A stretch of 64,000 nucleotides of DNA, from assembly GCF_014192395.1 (NCBI RefSeq), contig NZ_JACHXW010000024.1, forward strand, positions 1-64,000. The letters run 5' to 3'. The notes below the pieces were generated by a model that did no database searches, was not told the DNA's origin, and saw nothing but the letters and a program-made list of their open reading frames with translations. The translations under genes were made by a program, and so were the position numbers. Positions 46,964 to 55,959 of this stretch are shown one piece after another. The first letter of the stretch is position 1. The number at the start of each line of letters is the position of its first letter. The stretch is from Paenibacillus endophyticus (GTDB lineage: Bacteria > Bacillota > Bacilli > Paenibacillales > Paenibacillaceae).

Positions 46964-48037
46964 TTATAAAGTGGAAATGTCAATAACGAATCGATAACGC
47001 ACATCGCTTTTGAGGACACGCTCATACGATTCTTCGACTTGTTCCGCACGGATCACTTCAATCATAGGGGCAATGCCGTGTTCGGCTGCGAAATCGAGCA
47101 TTTCCTGCGTTTCACGAATCCCGCCAACAAGCGAGCCTGCAATGCTGCGACGACCCATAATTAATGAAAAAACATGATAGTGATCAGGTTCAGCCGGTGC
47201 TCCAACGTTTACGAGCGTCCCGTTAATGCGAAGCAGCGATAAATACGCATCAACATTTAGATTCGCAGACACCGTATTTAAGATGAGATCGAAGCGGCCT
47301 GCTAATTCGGCAAATGTATCGGGGTCACTTGTCGCAAAGTAATGATCGGCGCCAAATTTTAATGCTTCCTCTTGCTTGTTATTAGAGCGGCTCAATACGG
47401 TGACTTCAGCACCCATAGCATGAGCGAATTGGATCGCTACGTGCCCAAGTCCGCCCATTCCCACAATGGCAACCTTCTTGCCTGGGCCAATGTTCCAATG
47501 TTTTAAAGGAGAGTACGTGGTAATGCCTGCACATAATAGCGGACTTGCGACGTCCAATTCCAGAGAGTCTGGGATGCGGACAACGAATCCTTCCGTCACT
47601 ACTATTTGTTGACTATAACCACCGTAAGTTGGATTGCCGTCGTAGTCTAGACCGTTATAGGTGTTGATTACACCTTTCGTGCAATATTGTTCTTCTCCGC
47701 TGAGGCAGTATTCGCATGCTCCGCAGGAGTCAACGAAGCAACCTACGCCAACGCGGTCACCAACCACATATTTGGTCACTTCGCTTCCTACCGCCTCTAC
47801 AATTCCGGCAATTTCATGTCCAGGAACCATGGGGAAGATCCCGCCGCCCCATTCACCGAATGCACTGTGAATATCAGAGTGGCAAATGCCGCTATACTTT
47901 ATATCGATTAAAATATCGTTTGGCCGTAATTCTCTCCGTTCAATGGTTGTCTTTTCAAATGGTGCTTTTGCGCTTGGGACACTTAGAACTTTTGTCGTAA
48001 TCATGCCTTTATGATCGTTGCACATATAAGATGTCAC
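46964..48037 (-). CDS. Zinc-dependent alcohol dehydrogenase (NAD(P)-linked)
   Basis: 357 residues; ATG 48004 ([13 protein letters not shown]) is also a plausible start. Catalytic zinc site GICHSDIH with the nearby [13 protein letters not shown], structural zinc cysteines in [18 protein letters not shown](P)-binding motif [20 protein letters not shown]. This is the cinnamyl-alcohol-dehydrogenase-like branch, often an aldehyde reductase active on NADPH. A MerR-type promoter with a 19-bp spacer lies just upstream, so aldehyde-responsive control by the MerR gene at 48180 is likely. Confidence 0.93.
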   Translation of the reverse strand: MTSYMCNDHKGMITTKVLSVPSAKAPFEKTTIERRELRPNDILIDIKYSGICHSDIHSAFGEWGGGIFPMVPGHEIAGIVEAVGSEVTKYVVGDRVGVGCFVDSCGACEYCLSGEEQYCTKGVINTYNGLDYDGNPTYGGYSQQIVVTEGFVVRIPDSLELDVASPLLCAGITTYSPLKHWNIGPGKKVAIVGMGGLGHVAIQFAHAMGAEVTVLSRSNNKQEEALKFGADHYFATSDPDTFAELAGRFDLILNTVSANLNVDAYLSLLRINGTLVNVGAPAEPDHYHVFSLIMGRRSIAGSLVGGIRETQEMLDFAAEHGIAPMIEVIRAEQVEESYERVLKSDVRYRFVIDISTL

Positions 48038-48088
48038 AATCCTTTCTTTGTGAATAACAATTTGAATGTATTTAAGAGCTGTAAAAAT

Positions 48089-48119
48089 AGCTTAAGCCTT
48101 AATGTTGACTTGAAGGCAA
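48089..48119 (-). promoter_or_regulatory. MerR-type promoter of the alcohol dehydrogenase gene
   Basis: On the minus strand TTGCCT (48119-48114), a 19-bp spacer, then TAAGCT (48094-48089). The spacer and -35 overlap the dyad CCTTCAAGTCAACATTAAGG. A 19-bp spacer with a dyad is the hallmark of MerR-activated promoters, and the dyad resembles that of the aldehyde-responsive AdhR group. Confidence 0.75.
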
Positions 48120-48179
48120 GTTTTTTTTGAAAATAGTCTTTTAGAAGAAGAGAGTGAGGCGTTCACCTCATTTTACAAT

Positions 48180-48569
48180 TCAATTTTCATTGAATTTCTG
48201 TTTATTGTATTTCTTTTCTATCTCATCGTAATATCCAATTTTCGATTCGATTTTGCTAAAAGCGTCATCCAAGTCTCTTTTTTTCTCCATCATTTTCTCT
48301 TTATGCTTTTCAAATATTTCCTTGCGCTGCAAGGCGGTGCTGTCTCCCTCTTTGGTCAGTTCCACGATCGCACGTAACTCAGAAAGTGGTATGTCCGTTT
48401 TTCGCAAACATACAATAAGCTCTAACCATAATAAATCCGAATCGTTAAAAATACGATTTCCGTTTTCATCTCTTTTAATGAAAGGCAGAAGACCCTCTTG
48501 TTCATAATATCGTAGCGTATGAGCAGGCAAACCTATCTTTTCTGCTGCTTCTTTTATATGAATTTCCAC
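48180..48569 (-). CDS. MerR-family regulator
   Basis: 129 residues. N-terminal winged helix: IHIKEAAEKIGLPAHTLRYY with EQEGLLPFIKRDENGNRIF, then the wing DSDLLWLELIVCLRKTDIPL. The C-terminal coiled coil is long and Lys/Glu-rich (KHKEKMMEKKRDLDDAFSKI); no Cys-based metal site. It fits the AdhR-type group sensing aldehydes. Upstream of the dehydrogenase gene on the same strand, with MerR-type promoters before both genes. Confidence 0.93.
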   Translation of the reverse strand: MEIHIKEAAEKIGLPAHTLRYYEQEGLLPFIKRDENGNRIFNDSDLLWLELIVCLRKTDIPLSELRAIVELTKEGDSTALQRKEIFEKHKEKMMEKKRDLDDAFSKIESKIGYYDEIEKKYNKQKFNEN

Positions 48570-48628
48570 TATATCACTCCTTCATTTTTAGATTGTATTT
48601 TGATCTTTTGCAATGAATCCCAAGGCTT

Positions 48629-48659
48629 ATTATGGACCTTAAAGTACACTTTAATGCAA
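48629..48659 (-). promoter_or_regulatory. MerR-type promoter of the merR gene itself
   Basis: On the minus strand TTGCAT (48659-48654), a 19-bp spacer, then CATAAT (48634-48629), 60 bp before the gene. The spacer holds a dyad, TTAAAGTGTACTTTAAGG. Same architecture as the 48089-48119 site, hence probable autoregulation. Confidence 0.72.
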
Positions 48660-48695
48660 CATCAATTTATCGACTATCTCTACACATAATTGTTT

Positions 48696-48872
48696 AAGAT
48701 CCGCAGCGATGCAGCGATTGGTGCGGCGATGGGAACGGTAACACATGGCATTGATAGAGCACGGAACATGTAAAATTTCGAGACGCAAGGGGGCATTAGT
48801 GCTTTTGTGATGGCTCTGTCAAGCATTCTGATGCCTTTCTTATGTACACCGTTGAATTGGAGGCTGCAATAA
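48696..48872 (+). pseudogene. LrgB/CidB-family C-terminal fragment
   Basis: The plus strand reads AAIGAAMGTVTHGIDRARNM, then an in-frame TAA, then NFETQGGISAFVMALSSILM ending PFLCTPLNWRLQ. This is the conserved last segment of LrgB-type murein-hydrolase export/antiholin-like membrane proteins (GxxxHGIGTARA, xETQGxISxFVMAL). No start or upstream helices remain. A decayed remnant of about 58 codons. Confidence 0.65.
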
Positions 48873-48923
48873 AATGGACATACTCAAACTATCAGATAGA
48901 AAATTGACTTGAAACGTGAATAA

Positions 48924-48970
48924 GAACGCCGGTCGTCATGTTCAGAATGACAACCGGCGTTCTAATTTTA
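48924..48970 (-). terminator. Strong hairpin terminator near the aldo-keto reductase 3' end
   Basis: A 16-bp stem, GAACGCCGGTCGTCAT with ATGACAACCGGCGTTC, around a 7-base loop with a single G-U pair. T-rich on one side, A-rich on the other, so it may work in both directions. Confidence 0.8.
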
Positions 48971-49048
48971 TAATATTAATAAATCATCGAGGATATCAAG
49001 TCATAACTAAAAAGTAATCAGAATGTGACCATTAGAAATATCGATTGG

Positions 49049-49954
<906 letters not shown>

Positions 49955-50086
49955 TCATTATGTATTCCTGGACAAAGTACCGATATCTCATTCGTCTTAA
50001 ATGATTGCCTAATCCTCTCAGCAGCATTCCTTATTAGCAAACAATTGCTATATAATAAAACAAAATGAAATCTCAAGGAGGAGCCA

Positions 50087-51037
50087 ATGATTGAAGAAAA
50101 GAAAATAAGGCAGGATAACATTACGACATTAATTAACCGTCATTGTCATCAATCAGGAGTATTACAGACAACAATCCCTTCGTTGTATCTCATTCGTTCT
50201 GATAGGGTGAATGTGCCGGCCTACCGGGTATTCAATCCTTCCTTTTGTTTTGTTACGCAAGGGTTGAAAGAAATTTTCCTTGCAGAGGAGCGCCTAGAAT
50301 ATGGCCCCTCCAATTATCTGATCACCTCTATGGACCTTCCGGTAATCGGACAGGTTATCAAGGCTTCACCGGATGAGCCTTACTTAAGCTTGAAACTTGA
50401 TCTAAGCCAGAATGAAGTGCTTGAGGTATTGAAAGATGCTAACATTCATTTCAACGCTAATGAAAATGAAACGCGGGCCATGTTTGTCGGCCAGATCGAG
50501 TTATCCATATTAGATGCCATACTCCGTTTGGTTCAATTGCTCGATACTCCTAAAGACATTCCCTATCTTGCCCCCATACATAAGAAAGAGATCATTTATA
50601 GACTACTTCAAGGCCAATATGGCGCAACCCTTGCTCAAATTGCGATGGAAGGAAGCAATACCTATCGGATCAGGGAGGCCATTGACCAAATTATCCAACA
50701 TTATGATCAATCTTTGAGAATGGAAGAGCTTGCCGATGTCGCGAGCATGAGTGTTTCTTCGTTCCACAGGCACTTTAAAGAAATTACTGCGATGAGCCCG
50801 CTTCAATTTCAAAAGCAACTGCGTCTGCAAGAAGCCCGCAGCCTATTGCTAATGGAGTCAGCTGATGCCACAGAAGTTGCGTACCGGGTTGGTTACGAAA
50901 GTTCATCCCAGTTTAGCCGTGAGTATTCCCGCATGTTTGGTTATCCTCCCAAGATGGATATAAAGCGACTGAAAGAAACTTATGAGCAAATAGATGGAAA
51001 TGCAGATCAGAGCCTCGTTAGAACATCCCAACCATAA
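50087..51037 (+). CDS. AraC-family regulator (AraC_N type)
   Basis: 316 residues. The N-terminal AraC_N cupin is seen in SDRVNVPAYRVFNPSFCFVT with QGLKEIFLAEERLEYGPSNY. Two helix-turn-helices at the C-terminus: LRMEELADVASMSVSSFHRHFK and ATEVAYRVGYESSSQFSREY, then MFGYPPKMDIKRLK. CAAGGAGG precedes the ATG. Divergent from the aldo-keto reductase, which it probably controls. Confidence 0.93.
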   Translation: MIEEKKIRQDNITTLINRHCHQSGVLQTTIPSLYLIRSDRVNVPAYRVFNPSFCFVTQGLKEIFLAEERLEYGPSNYLITSMDLPVIGQVIKASPDEPYLSLKLDLSQNEVLEVLKDANIHFNANENETRAMFVGQIELSILDAILRLVQLLDTPKDIPYLAPIHKKEIIYRLLQGQYGATLAQIAMEGSNTYRIREAIDQIIQHYDQSLRMEELADVASMSVSSFHRHFKEITAMSPLQFQKQLRLQEARSLLLMESADATEVAYRVGYESSSQFSREYSRMFGYPPKMDIKRLKETYEQIDGNADQSLVRTSQP

Positions 51038-51076
51038 AGAGCGATAACATTATACCGACAGAATAAGCCATAAAAT

Positions 51077-51122
51077 AAAGAAGGGCAGCTGATCTTCATT
51101 CAGCTGCCTTTCTTTATTTATG
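51077..51122 (+). terminator. Terminator after AraC gene
   Basis: 16-bp stem AAAGAAGGGCAGCTGA/TCAGCTGCCTTTCTTT with one G-T pair and a 7-base loop, then TATTTAT. Confidence 0.85.
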
Positions 51123-51284
51123 TAATATTCGTACATCATGGTTATAAGGCAAGCGAGAGAAATAGGCAATCATTTAAGATAATCGAGTTAACGTTCTTCT
51201 CATCTTATCCTGCATAATAAGTGCATACACATTGAAATAATGCGATATCGTCAGTGTAGGCTTTTCAATAAGGAGGAAAATAGG

Positions 51285-51860
51285 ATGGAAAAACTGTACT
51301 TATACGCGCTAGGATTGGCATTGGTATTCATAATGTCTGCATGTGGGAACAATTCCGATGAAAAGAGCAGCAGCGCTCAGTCTTCTGAACAACATGGCAA
51401 GCATACAGATGTTGGACTGGTCGTTAGTATTTGCGCTGGATTGAAGAGCCCCATTATGTTTGTGCTTGGCGCTTTGGGTAAACGGATATCGAACCATTCT
51501 TTAATGATCAGCGCCTGTTTTATTGCCTTCATGTACAGCATGATATTAAGTATTGCCACAGCATCTTGGCAACTGATTGCAGCACAAATTTTACAGGCAA
51601 CTTTCGTAGCTATTGTAATGGGAAACGGGCTAAGCTATTTCACGGAGCTGTTTCCAAATTCACCGGGGATGTCCACGGCGATTTATTACAATGGGTCCAT
51701 TATTGGAAGGTTAGTAGGCCATTTAGGTGGCGGTATGGTCGCTCAGTTTGCAGGCTTGCGTGATGTTTACTAGGTATGTATGGCAATTGCGATAATTTCG
51801 TTTTTTATTTTGAGGAGCAAAAGACCTAATAAAGCGATCCATATTATGACCGATAACTGA
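51285..51860 (+). pseudogene. Chimera: lipoprotein leader fused to broken MFS transporter
   Basis: Residues 1-41 from ATG 51285 (AGGAGG upstream) form a lipoprotein start: MEKLYLYALGLALVFIMSAC, then a Ser/Gln-rich linker GNNSDEKSSSAQSSEQHGKH. From about residue 43 the sequence becomes the C-terminal half of a major facilitator of the sugar-efflux (SetA/SetB) type: SPIMFVLGALGKRIS, IAAQILQATFVAIVMGNGLS, IIGRLVGHLGGGMVAQFAGL. At 51771-51773 a TAG interrupts it; reading on in frame gives VCMAIAIISFFILRSKRPN up to TGA 51858-51860, the family's last helix. Thus a deletion fused two genes and a nonsense mutation followed. Confidence 0.75.
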
Positions 51861-51944
51861 CAAGAGGTTTGGAATAGGTTTTGACCGTTTCGATCAAGAT
51901 TGTTACACTAGTTTATACGATAGGCAATATTTCATTTAGAATAG

Positions 51945-52379
51945 GTGGATCCAGCGTTGGAAAATAAAAATGATACGTTAGATGCATGGTTATTTTTGAC
52001 CGATCTTTATTCCGGTGTCAATGATAAATTAGAAAGAACGTTACAAGAGAAAAACAATTTGTCCTTGAAAGAGTTCTATGTCTTATATTTCATCTCTAAG
52101 TCGGATGATAAAAAACTTAGGTTACAGCAGCTGCAGGAAATGATAGGTTTAAGCCAGAGTGCGATCTCCAGACTTGTCGTGAGAATGGAAGCCAAAAACT
52201 ATGGCGCGTTGGAAAGACATGTATGTGAAGATGACCGCAGAGGCATATATACAAGAATTACGGAGCTGGGCGAAAACAAATTCCAACGTGCGCTTAACAC
52301 TTTTAACGAAGTGTTGCAATTGGATATTCAATATGATGAACTGAAGAAGCTGCAGCATCTGATACCAAAATTGTCTTAA
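51945..52379 (+). CDS. MarR-family transcriptional regulator
   Basis: 144 residues (start GTG 51945, or TTG 51957 with AGGTGG upstream). The winged-helix core is LRLQQLQEMIGLSQSAISRL then VVRMEAKNYGALERHVCEDD with RRGIYTRITELG, the MarR wing with conserved DDRR. Short terminal helices make the dimer interface. Next to the namA gene (gap 303 bp), whose promoter contains an inverted repeat suitable for a MarR dimer. Confidence 0.92.
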   Translation: MDPALENKNDTLDAWLFLTDLYSGVNDKLERTLQEKNNLSLKEFYVLYFISKSDDKKLRLQQLQEMIGLSQSAISRLVVRMEAKNYGALERHVCEDDRRGIYTRITELGENKFQRALNTFNEVLQLDIQYDELKKLQHLIPKLS

Positions 52380-52463
52380 TGATACACGTTATTAAATTTA
52401 ACCTCGGAATGATGAACCGGCTACGGGCAGGGTAGAGGCTGCCGCTCGTACCGGATGGAATCA

Positions 52464-52496
52464 CATGCTTATCTCATGCTTATCTCATGCTTGCTT
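52464..52496 (+). repeat. Three tandem 11-bp repeats
   Basis: CATGCTTATCT twice (52464-52474, 52475-52485) and CATGCTTGCTT (52486-52496), in the marR-namA gap. An exact 11-bp step puts the copies on the same face of the helix. Confidence 0.75.
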
Positions 52497-52594
52497 GAGC
52501 TGACATATGCCGTTAACAGTGGGGGAATGCTAGCGATATCACGAATTATTTATGCTGTCAATTATGCAATTTCTGAGAATACCGTATATGGAAG

Positions 52595-52642
52595 TTGACA
52601 GTAAAAATAAAAGTGGTAAAATAAATGCTTGCGCATGCATTT
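52595..52642 (+). promoter_or_regulatory. namA promoter with adjoining inverted repeat
   Basis: TTGACA (52595-52600), 16-bp spacer, TAAAAT (52617-52622). Directly downstream AAATGC and GCATTT (52623-52628 and 52637-52642) frame a dyad, positioned as a repressor operator over the transcription start. The neighbouring MarR protein is the natural candidate. Confidence 0.65.
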
Positions 52643-52685
52643 TATTGTCGCTAATAAAATTTAAAGCAAACGAGGAGACTATTTG

Positions 52686-53708
52686 ATGAAAGATATATTA
52701 AGTCCTTATACAGTTAAAGGAATGGAATTGAAGAATCGCGTTGTTATGCCACCAATGTGTCAGTATTCGGTAGAAAATAAGGATGGAATTGCAACGGAGT
52801 GGCATTACTTGCATTATGTTAGCAGAGCTGTTGGCGGTACGGGTCTGATCATCATTGAAATGACAGATGTAGAGCCGGATGGCCGTATTTCAGATTATGA
52901 TTTAGGCTTGTGGTCGGATGAGCAGATTCCTGCTTTGAAACGAATCGTCGATGCCTGCCACTCTTATGGTGCTAAAGTAGGTATCCAAATTGCTCATGCT
53001 GGAAGAAAAGCGGAAGATGCGGAAGTGCCTGTAGCGCCATCTGCTATTGCGTTTGACGAGCGTTCGAAATTGCCCCGTGCGCTCACAACCGAAGAGGTGA
53101 AGATGATGGTGGAGAAATTCGGTAACGCAGCTGCGCGTGCGGTGAAGGCTGGATTTGATACGATTGAAATTCATGGCGCACATGGATATCTGATTCATCA
53201 ATTCCATTCTCCGCTAACGAATAATCGTGAGGATGAATATGGAAACGACCTAACGCTTTTTGGGCGTGAAGTTATTAAGGCGGCTAAAGCTGAAATGCCT
53301 GCAGACATGCCTCTACTGATGCGGATTTCGGCAAAGGAGTATGTCGAGGGAGGATATGGTATTCAAGAAAGCATTGCTTTTGCTAAAGAATATCAAAAAG
53401 CAGGAGTAGATATGTTTCATATATCCTCAGGTGGAGAAGGAACTATTACGGCTGGGGGCAGACCAGGAACCCATGCGGCTTATCAAGTTCCATTGGCTAA
53501 AGGGATCAAAGAAGCGCTTCAGGTTCCTGTAATCGCTGTTGGGAGATTGGATGATCCTGCATTGGCGAATGCCGTTATTGGCAATGAAGATGCTGACTTA
53601 GTAGCTGTGGGTAGAGGGCTCCTCAGAAATCCATACTGGGCGCTGGAGGCTGCCATGCAGCTGAAAAAAGAAACACAGGTTCCGAAACAATATACCGGGG
53701 GATTCTGA
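52686..53708 (+). CDS. namA: NADPH dehydrogenase NamA (YqjM type)
   Basis: 340 residues from ATG 52686 (a TTG lies directly before; GAGGAG upstream). Old Yellow Enzyme barrel with the YqjM active-site pair Cys25 and Tyr27 in MPPMCQYS, VGIQIAHAGRKAE, the His pair in FDTIEIHGAHGYLIHQF, then NREDEYG and AVGRGLLRNPYWALEAA. FMN-dependent; reduces alpha,beta-unsaturated aldehydes, ketones and nitro compounds, part of oxidative and electrophile stress defence. The symbol is assigned from motif match to Bacillus YqjM. Confidence 0.92.
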   Translation: MKDILSPYTVKGMELKNRVVMPPMCQYSVENKDGIATEWHYLHYVSRAVGGTGLIIIEMTDVEPDGRISDYDLGLWSDEQIPALKRIVDACHSYGAKVGIQIAHAGRKAEDAEVPVAPSAIAFDERSKLPRALTTEEVKMMVEKFGNAAARAVKAGFDTIEIHGAHGYLIHQFHSPLTNNREDEYGNDLTLFGREVIKAAKAEMPADMPLLMRISAKEYVEGGYGIQESIAFAKEYQKAGVDMFHISSGGEGTITAGGRPGTHAAYQVPLAKGIKEALQVPVIAVGRLDDPALANAVIGNEDADLVAVGRGLLRNPYWALEAAMQLKKETQVPKQYTGGF

Positions 53709-53742
53709 TTCATAAAACATATCATTGATTAACATAAACTTA

Positions 53743-53790
53743 GAAAGCAAAAGATTGTTTGTATCCAGTCTTTTGCTTTCTTAATCGTGG
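53743..53790 (+). terminator. Terminator after namA
   Basis: 12-bp perfect stem GAAAGCAAAAGA/TCTTTTGCTTTC (53743-53754 with 53769-53780) around a 14-base loop; the T-rich arm itself supplies uridines. Confidence 0.8.
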
Positions 53791-53810
53791 AATAGGAGAT
53801 TTATTGAATT

Positions 53811-55025
53811 ATGACTATGACAAAAAGCAATAATCTGAAAGTAGTTAAGCTAGCTTTGCTGCTTGGTATATTCTCGACACTCGGCCCTTTTACGATTGAT
53901 ATGTATTTGCCAGCATTCCCGGAGATTGTAAAGCAATACGAAACGACGGCTTCGCTCGTGCAGCTAAGCCTGACCGCTTGTTTACTCGGACTCGGTATCG
54001 GACAGCTGGTCATGGGCTCGATGAGCGACGTCTACGGCCGACGTGGTCCGCTTCTTATATCCATGGCTGTTTATGCTATTGCTTCATTAGCTTGCGCATT
54101 CTCGCCGAATATAGGTCTGTTAATTGTGTTCAGGTTCGTACAGGGTTTTGCGGCTTCTGCAGGTATCGTTATTTCTCGCGCAATCGCACGCGACCTGTAC
54201 AGCGGCCACGAGCTAACTAAATTTTTCTCCATGCTCTTGCTTGTCGGCAACTTGGGACCACTCGTAGCGCCGGTTACCGGCAGCGGGATTCTGACCTTCA
54301 CGAACTGGAAAGGCGTTTTTGTCATGCTGGCTGTGCTCGGCATTTATCTTCTGACCATGACCAAATGGGGGCTGCAAGAGACATTGCCATCCGATCAACG
54401 GAGACCCAGCAATTTCATGCAGCAGTTGCAGAACTACGGATTGCTCTTGCGGGACCGCCAGTTTGTCGGGTACATGCTGGCGCAGGGCATTATGATCGCT
54501 GGGGTATTCGCATATGTTTCAGGAACGCCATTCATATATCAAAATATTTATGGGGCTTCGCCGACCGTATTCGCGCTTTTGTTCGGATCGAATGGTATCA
54601 GCCTGATCATCGGATCCCAGCTGGTGGGACGAATGGCGCATCGCGTTTCCGAACATACCTTTCTATTGATCGGTCTGCTGCTTGCCTGTGTGGCAAGCGT
54701 CGCCGTTTTAATCGTAGCCCTTTTCCATGGGCCGCTAATCGCATTGGTAATTCCGCTCTTTTGCTTCGTCGCAGCAATTGGCATCACTTCTACCGCAGCG
54801 TTCCCGCTCGCGATGGAGAGCCAAAGCCATATGGCGGGCAGCGCGGCAGCTTTACTTGGCGTCATACCATTCTTGCTGGGAGCGATTGTATCCCCGCTAG
54901 TCGGCATCGCAGGTGAGGACACCGCAGTTCCGTTAGGCGTCATTATTTTATTGACGAGTGTTTCAGCTATGCTGGCATACTTCTTTTTGGGTAAGAAGGC
55001 ACCAACAACAAGCAGCTTAAAATAG
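53811..55025 (+). CDS. Bcr/CflA-family drug efflux MFS transporter
   Basis: 404 residues, twelve hydrophobic helices. Family motifs are FTIDMYLPAFPEI in helix 1, the MFS signature GSMSDVYGRRGPLLIS, then FVQGFAASAGIVISRAIARD in helix 4 and LVAPVTGSGILTFTNWKGVF. Proton-driven export of antibiotics such as bicyclomycin or chloramphenicol is known for the family; the substrate here is unknown. It starts after the namA terminator, so probably has its own promoter. Confidence 0.93.
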   Translation: MTMTKSNNLKVVKLALLLGIFSTLGPFTIDMYLPAFPEIVKQYETTASLVQLSLTACLLGLGIGQLVMGSMSDVYGRRGPLLISMAVYAIASLACAFSPNIGLLIVFRFVQGFAASAGIVISRAIARDLYSGHELTKFFSMLLLVGNLGPLVAPVTGSGILTFTNWKGVFVMLAVLGIYLLTMTKWGLQETLPSDQRRPSNFMQQLQNYGLLLRDRQFVGYMLAQGIMIAGVFAYVSGTPFIYQNIYGASPTVFALLFGSNGISLIIGSQLVGRMAHRVSEHTFLLIGLLLACVASVAVLIVALFHGPLIALVIPLFCFVAAIGITSTAAFPLAMESQSHMAGSAAALLGVIPFLLGAIVSPLVGIAGEDTAVPLGVIILLTSVSAMLAYFFLGKKAPTTSSLK

Positions 55026-55050
55026 ACGCATTGGGCATTAGAAAATCAGT

Positions 55051-55090
55051 CAGTCCGTCATTGCAGTTAAATGACGGACTGATCTTTGTT
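55051..55090 (+). terminator. Terminator after the efflux gene
   Basis: Perfect 12-bp stem CAGTCCGTCATT/AATGACGGACTG around GCAGTTA, then ATCTTTGTTTT. Confidence 0.85.
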
Positions 55091-55117
55091 TTATTCCGTG
55101 GTTATCGACGAAACAAA

Positions 55118-55771
55118 CTAATGGTCAGCAGTTGATTGTTTTCTTTTCCATTTCCACGCTAGCATACACATAAATACGACCCCGCCAAGCAGTCCTAATG
55201 CCATATCTTTATGCGTATCGAAGACATCGCCTTGCAAGCCAACAAATTTCGCTTCACCACTCGGACCAGCAACCAAGGCCGCTGCCATTTCCAAGATTTC
55301 GAATAGTGCGCTAAAACTGAGCACAACGACAACGGGCAAAACATAGGTCCAAGCTCCACTTAGCTTGACTTTGGATTTTAATACCTCAAGAAGCGGGAAA
55401 GTAATCAGTAAGCCAAAGGCAAAATGTACGATTCGATCGTAATAACTTCTTTTGGTGTGAAAAGAGATTTTTAGCCAATGGTCAAACGGTGTGCCTTCGT
55501 ATGTATAATGTGCTGCATACATATGAAGCAGAAAGAAAACGAGCATAAGAAGATAGGACAGATTTGAAAAACGAAACCATTTATACGTAAAGACTAGAGC
55601 AAGAACAACAGCGATAAGCGCTGAGCTATTTGCGAGCCATTGAGATCGATTCGTTGGTGATATTGCCATAAGGCCAAAAGATAGGATGAATACGATGGTC
55701 ATGAATTGGAGAGGTTTATTTTGGGAAAATGGGATGCTTGTGCTTGTCCATTTGGATTGGTTTTCAGTCAA
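55118..55771 (-). CDS. DUF2238 membrane protein (YjdF-like)
   Basis: 217 residues, about six hydrophobic helices. The DUF2238 core is HMYAAHYTYEGTPFDHWLKI then SYYDRIVHFAFGLLITFPLLE and VLSFSALFEILEMAAAL, with QGDVFDTHKDMALGLLGGV near the end. This pattern with the DxHKD-like acid-histidine cluster defines the family. Function in the membrane is unknown. It ends toward the efflux gene; its start is followed by a shared terminator region toward the TDT gene. Confidence 0.88.
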   Translation of the reverse strand: MTENQSKWTSTSIPFSQNKPLQFMTIVFILSFGLMAISPTNRSQWLANSSALIAVVLALVFTYKWFRFSNLSYLLMLVFFLLHMYAAHYTYEGTPFDHWLKISFHTKRSYYDRIVHFAFGLLITFPLLEVLKSKVKLSGAWTYVLPVVVVLSFSALFEILEMAAALVAGPSGEAKFVGLQGDVFDTHKDMALGLLGGVVFMCMLAWKWKRKQSTADH

Positions 55772-55907
55772 AGTAATATCACTCCTTCTATAGTCAGCAA
55801 TAGGGTTCCCGGATTAAGGGAAGTGAATTCAAATCGCTGAATTAGACATTGTGATACGTATCGATTTATGGAGAGGAGCTCGGGCCGTGGAATCAAGGCA
55901 TAACAAA

Positions 55908-55941
55908 TAAAGAAGCCGCTGGGGTGTTCCCGCGGCTTCTT
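55908..55941 (-). terminator. Terminator between the TDT and DUF2238 genes
   Basis: Perfect 11-bp stem AAAGAAGCCGC/GCGGCTTCTTT around a 12-base loop, with T's on both strands. It lies just after the TDT gene's stop, so it mainly ends that transcript. Confidence 0.85.
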
Positions 55942-55959
55942 TATGGTAAAGACGAACTC

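Noticed and set aside
54365-54916. Second plus-strand frame of 183 aa inside the Bcr/CflA gene
   Set aside because: Out of frame with a twelve-helix transporter; Arg-rich and without a family signature.
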